Shown here in pieces: positions 33,158 through 45,796 of a DNA stretch of 64,000 nt. Position 1 is the first letter of the stretch. Each line of letters opens with the position of its first letter. The DNA comes from Laguncularia racemosa (Eukaryota > Streptophyta > Magnoliopsida > Myrtales > Combretaceae), in contig JBBMOL010000449.1 in assembly GCA_037954665.1 (NCBI GenBank), positions 124,001-188,000 on the forward strand, in the 5' to 3' direction. The notes below the pieces were generated by a model. It had not been told where the DNA came from and searched no databases. It saw only the letters and a program-made list of their open reading frames with translations. The position numbers and the translations under genes are program-made.

Positions 33158-35195
33158 CGTAACGCCCTGAAACCTAAGCCGTGCTACTGCTCTCCACGTG
33201 TCCTTATCTCACATGAACACATTAAGGCTTTGAATTAACATTGATACTTTTTGACATGTAACTCCTATATAGAAGCATTTAATACATCCCACAACTTCAA
33301 AATAAATTTCATAAATCCATATCAAACATCTAACACACAGAAGTCTATAAATTCTAAATTAATATTCTCTAATAGATAATATCTATTACATTTAAATAAC
33401 ATAATTCTTCCAAATCCTAATCACCATAATATTAATGGAAATCTTCGCCTTCCTCTCTTTATGGTTTACCAAAGCCTAAATTATCTTCTGGGTTATCATT
33501 TCCCTCAACGCTTACAACTAAAAAAAAAAAAAAATTCCCCGAAGGATGAGTTAATGCCTAGTATGTATAACATAACCACACACGCATGAACAAACATAAA
33601 CAAGTATCACACGTAACATGTAGTACTTAAATACAAGCAACCAATTCATGATACAATTTATGTCCACAAGCTGCAATAAGGTACTCATGACCCCCTTAAT
33701 ACGCTTAACACATTAGAACATAAATTAATGATGGGAATTGCCACTATGGGCCCCACACCCATGATCCTTTAATCCATAAACTTGGTGATGGGAACTACCA
33801 CTACGGGTCCTATACCCATGGTACACTTAATCTTAGTGATGGGAATTACCACTACGCGCTCCACACCCGTGTTCACTTAAACTTGGTGATGGGACTGCCA
33901 CTATGGGCCCTACACTTATGTTCACTTAAACCACTTAATCTTGGTGATGGGAATTGCAACTACGGGCCCCACACCCATGTCCACTTAATCCTCTTAAACC
34001 AACATTCAACCCAAATCATTTCTAAGCATGACTCCATTAGGGACAACGTCATACGAAGATCATTAGGGTGCTACCTAGGGATCTGCCACTATGGGCCCCT
34101 AGGCCGAGCCAAGCACATACAGCATACAACTTAAACACTTAAACCAAATCATTTAACTTAATCAATTTTAACACATATACTACTTAATAAGCACAGAACA
34201 ATACACAAGTTACACGTACCTTGAATCCTAGCCTTAAGCACTTCCAGTCTTGGACTTAAGTTAAACTGAAATCTATACATCATAAACACGCCCTTCTTAA
34301 TATTAATCTAAGATTAATATCATCTCTTAATTCTCTTAATCCTATTCATTTAACATCTCTAAGGCCTTACTAGTTATCTAGGTCACATGGAAATTAGCTT
34401 AATTTGAAGTTAAATGGATATATAATTACATTACGTTTTACTCTACACAGTCGTGTTGATTAACATAGGCTAGTATACAACTATGTTAGGGGTCGTATAT
34501 CTTTCAGTGAGTTTTAGCTTCAACACAATTAGAACACGTGCATGTTGGGAGGCCATGTTTCTTTCAATTCAACACGGTCGAAACACGACCATGTTGGGAG
34601 GCTATGTATCTCTAGATGTAAGGTTCGTATTCAATATGGTCAAAACATGACTGTGTTGGGAGGCCGTGTTTCTCTTGGCAATTTCCATGAACCCCTAATT
34701 CTTCATTCCAAATTCTCTTAAACCCAATTCTCTCTATCCCTAGACTTAATTAAATCTCTAAAACATATAATTACAAATAAATTACATGAATTACATTACT
34801 TTAATAATTCCATAAGTCGTATCCATGAGCTATTGATTCTCATTCTCATTTTGTCCCTTCTCAAATTTTAAGTTATGGATGAACAAAGTGATGTAACTAT
34901 ATCAGATTATCCATTCTCCACAAAAATTCTTATATAAAACTCTTACCTTATGTATTTGGAATTAGTCTATGCTGTTTTCCTTTAGTCGTCTTAAGGTTTC
35001 ATCAAAGAGCTTTTCCTTTTGTCTGCTATTTTTACTATGAGGGGTGAAAAGAATGAGAGTTAGGTCAACATAGAGTATTTATACTGTAACCATAAAAGAC
35101 CCATTTACCCCTCAATTTTATAAAATTCCCGTCCTTAGCCTTGGTTTTCACGTTATAATATAATAATAGAATTATTAAAATTTTTAGGTATTATA
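33158..35195 (-). repeat. 3' LTR of L
   Basis: 2038 bp; matched by 60658-61830 over its right-hand 1.2 kb. It contains a minisatellite (33729-33995), an A run near 33520, and palindromes of the CACGGTCG/CGACCATG type at about 34440-34680. Confidence 0.8.
33729..33995 (-). repeat. Minisatellite in the L LTR, about five units
   Basis: The phrase GATGGGAATTGCCACTA and then CGGGCCCCACACCCATG recurs starting near 33729, 33786, 33838, 33886 and 33947, with a period of 48-62 bp and linkers of CACTTAAxCTTGGT type. One diverged unit survives in the 5' LTR fragment at about 60670. Confidence 0.8.
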
Positions 35196-35211
35196 TTCTC
35201 TCCCCCCTTAA
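35196..35211 (-). other. Polypurine tract of L
   Basis: The minus strand reads TTAAGGGGGGAGAGAA immediately before the 3' LTR. Confidence 0.8.
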
Positions 35212-38200
35212 AAAAACTTTCATCCTCAAAAGTACTTGATTCTAGAAGAGTTCTAGATACTTCTTCCTCATTTCTACTTCCATTTCCCACATCACTTCCC
35301 TTTTTATTTGGTTAGTTTACTGCAGTTTAACATAAGGGATTGTTTTCCATCTTGGTACCCATTCCTTAGTATCCAAAATTCTGATTGGTCTTTCCATAGA
35401 CGTCAAGTTTGGTTGCACATTCAATGGCTCCAAAGCCACTATCTGATCTAGGTTGGGTGCATACTTCCTTAGCATGGATACATGGAATACATCATGTACT
35501 CCAGCTAAATTTGGTGGAAGAGCTAACCTGTAAGTTACTATGCCTATTCTTTCCAAGATCTCAAATGGGCCTATTTAACTTGGGTTTAGCTTTCCTCTTA
35601 ACTTGAATTTGATCACTCCTTTTATTGAAGAAATCCTCAACAGTACCTTATCTCGCTCTTGAAATTCCAAAGGGTGTTTTCTCTTGTCTACATAGCTCTT
35701 CTGTTGAGACTAGGCTGTCAGAATTCTCTATGTGATGAGTTTCACCTTGTCTACTACTTTTTGTACTAACTCCGGCCTCATCATCTATCTTTCTCCCACT
35801 TTATCCCACTATAGTGGGGATCTGCACCTTCTTCTATAAAGAGATTCATGTGGAGCCATTTGGATGGTTACTTGGTAACTATTATTATAGGTAAACTCCG
35901 CCAGAGGTATATGCTCATCCCAATTTCCTCCAAAATCTAGTGCACATGCCTTAAGCTAATCTTCCAGTATTTGTATGGTCCTTTTAGAATGACCATCTAT
36001 CTGTGGGTAGAATGTTGTGCTGAACTTCAGTTTAATGCCCAATGCTTTGTTTAGGCTACTCCATAATCTGCTCATAAACCTTATGTCTCTATCAAAAGTG
36101 ATGGTCATTGGCACTCTATGTAGTCTGACTATCTCTTATATGTATATCTAATCTAGTTTCTCCAACTTATATCCTACTTTGATAGGTATAAAGTGTGCAG
36201 ACTTGGTCAATTTTTCCACTACAACCCAAACTGCATCCTGCTCCTCCTTAGTGTTTACGAAGGTTGTAATAAAGTCTATTGTCACATGGTCCCATTTCCA
36301 CTCTAGTATTGGAAGAGGTTGTAATTCTCTAATTGGCCTCTGATGTTCTATTATGATCTGTTGGCATGTGAGGCATTTGGTTACATACTCAGCTATCTCT
36401 CTTTTCATATTTCTCCACCAATAACCACTCTTCAAGTCCTTGTACATTTTAGTACTTTTAGGGTGTATTGTGTAAGTGGAGTAATGTGCCTCTTTCAATA
36501 TCTCCCTCTTCAATTCTGCATCATTTGGCACACATATTCTCATTTTGTATCTTAAGGTCCCTTCTACATCCAAGTTGAATTCTGGAGCCTTACCTTATTC
36601 CATTCCACTCTTGATCTATTGAATATCTTTATCTTCTATTTGGCTAACTTTAATCATATCCATTATTGTTGGCTGTATCTTTAAGGTAGCCATTTTTGCT
36701 CCCACTTCTTGTATTAAAATTTCTAGTTCCAATTTGTGCATATCTTCTAATATCTCCTTCTATGAAGTGATGAGAGTGGCTACATTACCATGTTTCTTTT
36801 TGCTAAGGGCATCTACCACCACATTGGCTTTTCTTGGATGGTATTATATCTCTAGGTCGTAATCCTTGATTAGCTTCAACCTTCTCCTTTGTCTCATATT
36901 TAGCTCTTTCTGTGAAAATATGTATTTTAAGCTTCTATGGTCAATGAAGATTTTACACCTTTCTCTATACAAGTAATGCCTCCATAGCTTCAAAGATAGC
37001 ATTACAATTGCCAATTCTAAGTCATGAGTTGGGTAGTTCTTTTCATACGGCTTCAATTGTTGAGATACATAAGCTATTACATGACCACTTTACATGAACA
37101 CACACCCTAACCCTTGAATTGAGGCATCACTATACACTGTAAACTCTTCTTCACTCTTGGGTAAGGTCAAAACTGGCACTAACACAAGTTTCTCTTTGAT
37201 CATCTGAAAGCTGGCTTCACATCTGTCATCCTATTCGAATTTCACATTCTTCTTTGTTAATCTAGTGAGAGGAGTTGCTATTTTAGAAAACCCATCTACC
37301 TATCTCTTGTAGTAGCCTATTAGACCCAAGAAGCTTCTTACCTTTATAACTGTCTTTCATTTATGCCAATCTACAACTACTCTCACTTTGTTCTAAGTCT
37401 ACAGATAACCTATCTCTATTAACCACATGACTTAAGAAAACTACTTATTCTAGCTCAAATTCACATTTACTAAATTTGGCATACAACTTTTCTTCTTGTA
37501 ACCTACTTAATACCAATCTCAAGTGCTCTTCATGCTCCTTAGTGCTTTTAGAGTATATTAGGATATCGTCTATAAAGAAAATTATAAATTTTTCTAGAAA
37601 ATCCCTAAATACTCTATTCATTAAATCTATGAATGTAACCGGTGCATTTGTTAGTCCAAAGGGTAGTACCACATACTTGTAGTGCCCATATCTAGTCTTG
37701 AATGCTATTTTTCTAGATGTCTTCTTCTTTAATTCTTAGTTGATGGTAGCCTGATCTCAAGTCTACTTTGGAGAACACCTAAGCTCCTTGTATTTAGTTA
37801 AATAGGTCATCTATCTTGGGAAGAAGATATTTGTTCTTGATTGTGACCTTGTTTAACTCTCTATAGTCTATATAGAGTCTCATGCTTCCATCTTTCTTCT
37901 TCACAAACAGGACTGGTACACCTCAAGGAGAGACACTAGGTTTTACAAAACCCTTATCTTGCAACTCCGATAACTATTTCCTTAGTTCTTCCAATTTCAC
38001 TAGTGTCATCCTCTAGGCTGATTTTGATATAGGTACTGTGCCCTATAGCAACTCAATGTTAAATTCTATCTCCTTGGCTGGGGGTAAACCAGGAAGGTCT
38101 TTTAGAAACATGTCAGGAAACTCCCTCACTACTAGTACTCCTTCCATATTAACCTCTTCACTAGCTTTAACAAACATAGTTGCCAACACACTTTCCCTAC

Positions 38201-38740
38201 ATCTTTTAAGTGGGCAATCTAATGGGTCTCTACACTTTTAACTTATATCCAAAATATTCATCCCCTAGTATATTACACTGCACCACCATGTTACGATAGT
38301 CAATGGTGACACGATATTTTGATAGCTAGTTGACACCTAGAATAATGTCAAATTCTATCATCTCTAATACCAAGAGGTTTGCTGATATCACCCTACCATG
38401 TATTTCTATTCTCACTCCTTTACATATTCTACTTATTCTTCCTCCTACTCCCAAAGGAGTACTGATAGCCAAACATTCATGTTTTCAACATTCAAAGCAC
38501 ATGCACTTTTAAAATTCTCAAACACATATGATATAGAAGCACTGGTGTCGAATGACACATATGCATTGTAGGAGTGTACTGGAAGCATACCTACAGTGTT
38601 GTCTATGTTAGGGATATCCTGGTGTTGTTGCTAGTGAATGGCAAACACTCTAGTAGGAACTCTTTATCTAGGACCCCCTGCCTATAGTCTACATCCTTGT
38701 CCTCTCACTAGAGGTCTAGCTGCCTATTAGACTGAACCTA
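35212..38740 (-). pseudogene. Pol of L (protease to chromodomain), heavily decayed
   Basis: Readable pieces in minus-strand order: a protease region near 38600-38230; RT with KKKDGSMRLYIDYRELNKVT, VFSKVDLRSGYHQLRIKEED and MVLPFGLTNAPVTFIDLMN (37672), whose active site reads FFIDDILIYS; RNase H with YPTHDLELAIV and FIDHRSLKY (37056-36844); integrase with an HHCC-like segment (EAHYSTYTIHPKSTKMYKDL... CLTCQ), WDHVTIDFIT and AVWVVVEKLTKSAHFIP (36573-36148); then YRLALPPNLAGVHDVFHVSMLRKY and a chromodomain remnant (VMWEMEVEMRKKY) ending near 35240. Tens of stops, mostly TAG and TAA, and several frame changes. The chromodomain places it among chromoviruses, where it steers integration to marked chromatin. 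Confidence 0.8.
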
Positions 38741-38749
38741 CCTAATTTT

Positions 38750-39354
38750 TTAATTATCCTTGAGGATAGTTGACTGCCTTGTGTCCCTCTGGTTACACAC
38801 ATGATAGAAGATTAATGGGACTGACCTCTCAATGCAATGCCTGCTAATGTGTCTCGTCTTCCCACAAGAGAAACATGCCCCATCTAGCCATCTCCACTCC
38901 CTCAATTCATGAGCCCCATAACATTTGGTACATTTAGTATTTAAGCCTACTATAGGGAGTGCTAAAGGCACTTATCTAATCTAGGGAGGAAGGGCTATAA
39001 TACTTTGTGTTCTGCTTTACTACACATGATATCTTTTGCCTCTATCTTGTCCCATTCCACTAGAGGCAAGTCTTTTTCCTAAAGCTATTGTTACCCTATG
39101 GCTCCTCTATTCTTCAATGATCTTCTTGTTTTGCTCAAGATACTTAGCCTGATCCACCATTTCAGCATATGTATTTAGTTAAAAAGCCCCCACTGCAATT
39201 TGTAGGTCTAATTCTAAGCCCTTTAGGAATCTCCTGGCTCAGGACCTATCATCATTATGTACATTTTCAAGAAGGAACTGGATGAGGCGATTCAACTCTA
39301 CCTCATATTCTTCAATTGTTCAATCCCCTTATTTACAATTGTAGTATTCATTCT
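38750..39354 (-). pseudogene. Gag of L, C-terminal part, cut by I
   Basis: From the break at 39354: a gag segment (TIEEYEVELNRLIQFLLENV, RRFLKGLELDLQIAVGAF, YAEMVDQAKYLEQNKK) and, at about 38870-38830, a CCHC knuckle CFSCGKTRHISRHC preceded by CTKCYGAHELREW. The N-terminal half is absent from the window. Several TAG stops. Confidence 0.75.
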
Positions 39355-40027
39355 TGATATGCCAATCCAATTGCAATCAAAACAATCTTAATTTATGAAA
39401 CAATTGAACAATTATGTCAAAAATAACAAGGATCCCCTATGTAATGTAGAACCTTAATTTTCCATAAAACAAGAATAAATGAAATTCCAAATTCTTACCA
39501 GATATTACTCACTAGTAGAATGAGGAAATAACTTGCAATTGTTGATTTTACACGCAACAATCTAAGCCTCAACTCACCACAACCCTAAAAGGAATTGATA
39601 AGAGTGTATGAAATAAGAGAGAAAATTCCCTTTTTCATGTGATGCTTTGCTGAAAATAAGACTAAGTGTCCTTTTGTTGTTCCCCTTTACAAGCATTTAT
39701 ATTAGTCCCTAAATATGGAAAAAACAACATAAGAAAATAATGAAAAATAGCATAACACATGGTCAGCTATTCTATGTCCATTTCAGTTCAAAACTTGGAC
39801 CATGAACCATCCTCTAAACCATGTTCTAATTAGTTTGATCGCCCTCCTGTAATATTGACAAGTGTACCTAATTAAATATAAAACAATCACATAAAATGAA
39901 TGAAGATACTATGTGAGTGTCTTCAGGTTCCATTTGATAAAAAAAGGCTCTCAATGTTAGGCTCTACAGTCTTTTAGCTCTTACTTAGGTAATGCGTCCT
40001 ATTGTCGAATTGGTTTGATTCCGATCA
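39355..40027 (-). repeat. 3' LTR of I
   Basis: 673 bp; minus strand TGATCGGAATC...GGCATATCA. Preceded (right side) by a PPT reading CTCGAGGAGA. It matches 52268-52557 over its end region. Confidence 0.8.
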
Positions 40028-40124
40028 TCTCCTCGAGCCTATGGAAGATTTTCCCTAAAATCTAATGGGTCTTCATGAGTATCTTTTGGTAAGTAGGGCG
40101 ATAGATCTGCAACATTGAATGTAG
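40028..40124 (-). pseudogene. C-terminal end of the I polyprotein, left of H
   Basis: Reads ATFNVADLSPYLPKDTHEDPLDFRENLP, stop, then ARGDD into the PPT. The preceding residues LPRDYDVF lie at 47357 onward on the other side of H, and the frame joins exactly when H and one TSD copy are removed. The EDPLDFRENL.ARGDD end is the same tail that follows the protease directly in A, J and K. Confidence 0.8.
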
Positions 40125-41654
40125 TGATACACTCAGAACATATATATATAATGGGAGCGTAAATTGCAGCAAGTGCACTGGTCGTATCAAGTAATAAAGT
40201 GGTGAAAAGTAAGGTTGTCGATCCCTCGAGGAACCAATAGAGTACTAGATCTATGGCAATTCTTATCAATATCTAGGTGATTAAAAAGGGGTTTTGAAAT
40301 GTCTAATCTAAAAATTTAACTTAAAGCAACAAGAAAAATTTTATGACGAATCTATCAATTATGAACAAGGGAAATTAGAATTCACCCTAGATTTGTTAAT
40401 CAAATTGCTACCAAGTTATGTCAACTAGTGGTTATAAGGTTATTCAAGTGAGTTTAGAAAATCCTTTTTAGGGATGTTGACCTTAAATCAATTAGTCGGC
40501 TTCCGCGTCTCCAATTAACCAAGGAATCAAAATTATGTTCATACACCTCCCGATGCTACAAACAACTAATGCCCTAAATCAATTAACCCTAATCCCTTAG
40601 TGATTAATTAACAAGAAACATTGCATTGCGCCCTCCATAAACTCTAATTAAACCAATTATCGCAACTCCCGTATTGATAATCAATCTAATTAAGAATTCC
40701 TAACAAATCCTAATCAATTCCCGTATCAAAAGGATTTCTAACAATTATAATCAAAGACTGATTATAATTGAAATCAAAGGAATTGCAATCATGAATAATC
40801 CTAATAATTCCTAATTACATAACATGGCTACAATTATCCTTTTAACATTCTAGAGTTTCATCCAATTTCCCACAAGGATGATTTAGAACATTATAGTATG
40901 AGTTGCATAAAAACAATTGAAATAAAGAGGTGCAATGGAATTCATATTAGACAACTAATAAATGGCATAAAAGAAAATAAAGTAAATGAAACAATGGTTA
41001 TAATCTTCAAGAGCTTCAATCTTCAAAAATGACTCCTTGAATTCTTCAATTGAAAGCAAACTTCAACAAAATAACATTCTTCCTTCAAACTAAACTTTGG
41101 AAAAAATCTAAAGTACCTAAGGAAATTCTAATGATTCAAAAGAAAGACAAATGATGCTAAAACAAAGAAGAAGAACAAAAGGATTCTAAACAAAAGAAAG
41201 GATGCTCTCAAGGTTCACACAAGGGGTCTATTTATAGATCCAAAGAGGAGGGGGATAAGGTTGATCTGATGAGGATTTGAGTCAGCAAATTAATTAAGAT
41301 ATGATTTTGGAGAGATTCTCGCAATGGATATCCGGGGAGTAATGAAGGCCGGCTCAAGGCCGGCGGCCTTGAATGTAGGCCGGATTAAAGGCCGGCGGCT
41401 TTGCTTCTTTTTTAGGCCGGTTTAAAGGCCGGCTCAAGGCCGGCCCAAGGACGGCGGCCTTCAGTGCAATCCTTCGCTCACTTCTTCAATTTTGTGAAAA
41501 ACTCCTCCAATTAACTTGTAATTTACTTTTGGGTCCTCAAAACCTGTATTTTCACAATAAATACCATTAAGTATCATTTCTTTATATTTTCTTATAATAT
41601 TAAAATAAATTTAATATAAGTCCAAAAAAATATAAGTATAATGTGATCTTATCA
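40125..41654 (-). repeat. 3' LTR of H
   Basis: 1530 bp. At 41336-41462 it contains an array of GGCCGGC palindromes (AAGGCCGGCGGCCTTGA type), very GC-rich against its surroundings. Nearly identical to 45821-47351. Confidence 0.95.
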
Positions 41655-41667
41655 ACATCCCCACACT
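41655..41667 (-). other. Polypurine tract of H
   Basis: The minus strand reads AGTGTGGGGATGT directly before the 3' LTR start TGATAAGATC. Confidence 0.85.
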
Positions 41668-43028
41668 TGAACTTTTGCTTGTCCTCAAGCAAAATAATTG
41701 ATCTAAACAAGAGAAATCCATCATTGAACTTCTGGTGCCCATTGTTCTGACCATACTGAAATTTGTAACTAGTATATCTAGTTGAAATTTAGTAGTTAAT
41801 CTAAATACAACAGATTTTTAATCCCAGTGTTTAACAATAGAAAACAATACTTAGTCCATAAGAAAAAACATTCATTTAAACTTCATTGGTTATTAGCAAG
41901 TACCATCTCCCTCAATTTTACTTCTCTAAACAAGATAACAAGGAGTGAAAGCATATGGTATCCATTTTTTTTTCCTAGAATTTCTCCCCTTTTTTTTATA
42001 TATATATATATGTTTTATTTGCCTTGATTGGCAGCGGAGTGAGACTTCACTCTTCTGAGGGACCAAAGCTCGCCCATGTCAACCTGACTTTCATTAAGGT
42101 ACTAAATTTTTTTTTTTTTTTTTTTTTTTTTTGCCTTTCCGCCCTTCTCGTTATTGTGAGTTCATTGAGTCGGCACATCCTGGGCTCATCGCCTAAGTGA
42201 CCAGGTTTTAAAGGGACCCCTACGAACTCTTCCTCATACTAACATTTAAGATTGGATACTCTTAACTCACTTTCCTGAGTTATTGGAGTAAAGGCTCTTT
42301 TTTTTTTTATTATTATTTTTTTTTTTATTAAGGGATCACTAAGTAAAATATTTCCTTTACCTCTTTCACTAGGTGTTAAGGTATTCTCAAAGAAATTTCA
42401 AGAGAGATTTATCCCAACCAATTTTTCCTTGAAGTAAACTTGCTTGTTTTTCCAACTTAAGGACTCAATCTCAAGTTCAAAGGCTAAACATAGGGTAAAC
42501 CCCGTTCTCTAGAGATTTTACTCTTAAATTTTAACTGTGTAAACTAGTCACAACAATTGGCGAGTAGGGCACCAATTCAATTTCAGGATTTCATTGAAAA
42601 CACTTAAGGACATAAATAAAGCATGGGATTTGTAAGCTCATGATGTGTGCAATCATTATACTTCTACATTTATAATCCCTTCCCCTCACTTAAATTGGAC
42701 AATGTCCTCATTGTTCCTATAATAGCACAAAATTAAGGAAAAAGAATGTCAATGCAAAAATTGAAACACTGGTACTTCCCTGGTGTAAAGTTGTTCATCA
42801 ATAAGAAAATTCCTCCTAAAATGTCTGTCATCCTTGGAGTGTCTTGAATGCACCGGCAGCTCTTATCCAGCCTTGAATTAGTTTTTTTTTTTTTTTTAAC
42901 AAAATTATTATAGATACTTATTAAGCATGGGCTGCCTCCCATGAAGCGCTTGTTTTATAGTCATCAGCCTGACTATCAGGGTTAGCTTACATCAAGGAGT
43001 TTAAACAACTCCTTCAACACCATCGTTT
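41668..43028 (-). other. Non-coding region of H between ORF and PPT
   Basis: No coding region. It holds a TA microsatellite (about 41997-42012), long T runs (42108-42132, 42298-42325, 42881-42898), wording related to the 3' region of B (GCTCATCGCC...AAGTGACCA near 42185), and at 42928-42951 the AAGCGCTTCATGGGAGGCAG motif that in B follows integrase. This suggests pol was excised from an ancestor that kept the flanking landmark. Confidence 0.75.
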
Positions 43029-45683
43029 TCAGATTAGGATTCCAAGCTTCCTTCCATGGTATGGTGCCCTTCTTTCAGCTTCCACCAATGTTTTGTAGGT
43101 AGATATCAACAAACTTACCTGCTGGATGTCTGCCCTTGACCATCCCAGGATTTCCCTATATTCATCCAACTGGCCTTGAATCTGCTGCTGCAATTCTTTT
43201 GTCATAGGCGCTTGATTAATGTGAGGCCATGGATTTCCTAAATTCAGACACTTATAATCAAACAATTGATTAGAAAAGACATTAGGTTCAAGTGTCTGCA
43301 TAGGCATTAGTGTCGGCACTGGTAGCTTCTCATAGTCGTCTGTCTTCTCAAAAGCAACAACATTTTCAGTCTGGGGTACTTGTTCACGACCTTTGTTTTC
43401 TTGCTCATCTTCATCCTCCCAATCATCTATCTCATTCAAGACAGCTTCAAGAGTGGTTTGCCCTACATCTTCCTCCACATCATTGTTAGTAATTTCACCC
43501 TCAGCAGATATGTCAGAATACCTTGCTTTCTCATTAGACAAAAACACAGGATCATACATATCAAATGTTACCTGGTCATCTAGTGCTCTAAGGGTGAGCT
43601 TACCTTGTCCTACATCAATTAGAGCTTGACCTGTGGCTAGGAATGGTCTTCCTAAGATCATGGGTACCTCTCTATCTTCTTCCATTTCCAAGACTATAAA
43701 GTCAACTGGAAAGATGAATTTGTCCACTTTTACTAGGACATTCTCCACTATACCCTTTGGGTACTTGACACTTCTATCCGCAAGTTGTAAGGTGACGTGC
43801 GTCTCCTTACATTCTCCAAGTCCTAGTTTTTTGAAAATAGACAGAGGCATTAAATTTATACTTGCACCAGAATCTATAAGTACTTTATCAAAATTAAAAT
43901 TACCAATAGTGCAAGGAATAGTTAAACTTCCCTGATCTCTTTGTTTTCTTGGCAAATTGGATAAATTCTTTTGTAAGATCATAGAACATTCTCCTATAAG
44001 CATCACTGGTTCATTTCCTTCAATCTTCCTCTTCTTTGTGAGTAAATCCTTCATGAACCTAGCATATGATGGCATCTGCTGAAGTGCCTCTGCAAAAGGA
44101 ATGTTAATTTGCAATTTTTTAAAGACTTCTAAAAATTTAGCAAATTGTGAATCCAATTGTTGTTGCTTCAGCCTTCCTGGGAAAGGAATAGGAGGAACAT
44201 ATTCTTTCACTTTTGGTGAATTTTTCTTTGGCTCCTCTTCCTTTTGTTTCCCTTTATCTTTCCCCAAGTTAACCTCCTCTTCCTCAAGTTTCTTATCAAT
44301 CAATTCCTTACCACTTCTTAACATAATAGCATTTACACCCATAGGATTTTGCTCAGTATTGCTAGGTAAAGACCCAGATGGTCTATTACTCAACTGTTGA
44401 GACATTTGACTAAGCTGATTTTCAAGATTCCTAATGGTGGCTTGTTGATTTTGCAACATTGTGTCAGTCTTTTGCATATAACTTATCATGAGTTCTTCCA
44501 TTTTAGACTGACCTTGCTGAGAAGAGGTATTATGATTAGGATATTGTTGATGGGGAGTATTATGATTAGGACCTTGCTTTTGAAATCCAGGGGGTTTAAG
44601 TGCGTCGTTATCATTTCTCCATGAGAACTTTGGATGGTTCCGCCACCCTGGATTGTAGGTGTTTGAATAGGGTCCTTGATTTCCTCTTTGGAAATTGTTG
44701 ACAAAATTTACTTGCTCTCCATGGGATGAGGAGGAAAAGTTTCTTGATGGGCACTCAAGAGTTGAGTGTGGTCCTGAGCATAACTCACAACAAGAAAATT
44801 GATTAACATTGAAAGAAGGTGCAGAGGTGAGTTTACTTACCTGGGCGGTAAGAGCAGAAATCTGAGCTGTTAAGGTGTCCATATCATTGACAGATGCCAC
44901 TCTAGACTTACCTCTTTCATGTTGCCAATTATGTGCACTAGAGGCCATTTCATCTATCAAAGCACTAGCCTCATCATATGTCTTACTCATTAATGCACCA
45001 CCAGAAGCAGCATCTACCAGAGATCTCAATGTGTCATCTAAACTGAGATAGAATATCTCAATAAGGAGATTATCTGGTAATCCATGATGGGGGCATTTTC
45101 TAATTGCCTCCTTAAATCTTTCCCATGCTTCATAAAGTGATTCACCACTAAACTTACTGAAGTTTGTGATGTCATTTCTTAACCTAGCAGTTCTAGCTGG
45201 TGGAAAAAATCTCCTTAAAAATTTAGATGAGAGATCTACCCAAGTGGTTACAGAGTCTTGTGGCAATGAATTGTACCAATCCCTAGCTTTTTCTCTAAGT
45301 GAAAATGGAAAAAGTTGTAGCCTAATTACATCATCAGATACATTATTCATTTTCACTGTATTACAATATTGAAGAAATACTGCAATATGCTCATCAGGAC
45401 TCTCATTTGGATATCCTCCAAATTGATTTGATTGAACCATTTGAACGAGTGCTGGTTTTAACTCGAAATTATTAGCCTGAATTGTTGGTCTTCTAATTGC
45501 AGGACCTGAAACAACAGGTACCGTGTATTCTCGAAGTGCTCTACCAACACCCTGAATCTGATTGTTGTTATCATCTGCCATGTTCTCTTCTTCCTTTCTT
45601 CTCTGCTCTCTTCTAAGTTGTCGCAAGGTGCGTTCTATCTCAAGATTAATTGGTAGAAGTTCAGCACTTCTACTCTTGCGCAT
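43029..45683 (-). CDS. Gag-protease polyprotein of H, intact 884 codons
   Basis: ATG 45683 (MRKSRSAELLPINLEIERTL) to a stop at 43029. Residues 1-40 are basic and helical. The gag capsid domain spans about residues 60-230: GGYPNESPDEHIAVFLQYCN, LQLFPFSLREKARDWYNSLP, FLRRFFPPARTARLRNDITN, LYEAWERFKEAIRKCPHHG. A short zinc knuckle CELCSGPHSTLEC is at about 299-311, a Gln/Asn-rich coiled coil (ENQLSQMSQQL) at about 393-435, and a Lys/Glu-rich linker follows. The aspartic protease has IDSGASINLMPLSIF at about 600-615 and MILGRPFLATGQALID at about 660. The acidic tail of about 200 residues ends in DEYREILGWSRADIQ and PYHGRKLGILI. Product: particle-forming Gag with its own processing enzyme. It would need RT and integrase from another element. 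Confidence 0.9.
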   Translation of the reverse strand: MRKSRSAELLPINLEIERTLRQLRREQRRKEEENMADDNNNQIQGVGRALREYTVPVVSGPAIRRPTIQANNFELKPALVQMVQSNQFGGYPNESPDEHIAVFLQYCNTVKMNNVSDDVIRLQLFPFSLREKARDWYNSLPQDSVTTWVDLSSKFLRRFFPPARTARLRNDITNFSKFSGESLYEAWERFKEAIRKCPHHGLPDNLLIEIFYLSLDDTLRSLVDAASGGALMSKTYDEASALIDEMASSAHNWQHERGKSRVASVNDMDTLTAQISALTAQVSKLTSAPSFNVNQFSCCELCSGPHSTLECPSRNFSSSSHGEQVNFVNNFQRGNQGPYSNTYNPGWRNHPKFSWRNDNDALKPPGFQKQGPNHNTPHQQYPNHNTSSQQGQSKMEELMISYMQKTDTMLQNQQATIRNLENQLSQMSQQLSNRPSGSLPSNTEQNPMGVNAIMLRSGKELIDKKLEEEEVNLGKDKGKQKEEEPKKNSPKVKEYVPPIPFPGRLKQQQLDSQFAKFLEVFKKLQINIPFAEALQQMPSYARFMKDLLTKKRKIEGNEPVMLIGECSMILQKNLSNLPRKQRDQGSLTIPCTIGNFNFDKVLIDSGASINLMPLSIFKKLGLGECKETHVTLQLADRSVKYPKGIVENVLVKVDKFIFPVDFIVLEMEEDREVPMILGRPFLATGQALIDVGQGKLTLRALDDQVTFDMYDPVFLSNEKARYSDISAEGEITNNDVEEDVGQTTLEAVLNEIDDWEDEDEQENKGREQVPQTENVVAFEKTDDYEKLPVPTLMPMQTLEPNVFSNQLFDYKCLNLGNPWPHINQAPMTKELQQQIQGQLDEYREILGWSRADIQQVSLLISTYKTLVEAERRAPYHGRKLGILI

Positions 45684-45796
45684 AAAAAGACCCTTAAAGA
45701 GAATGGAAAACGATCACACAATGATAAGAAAAATTAAATAACAAAATAATTGTGCCTAAATTACCAACAGAATTACAAAATCTAATATCTATTAGT

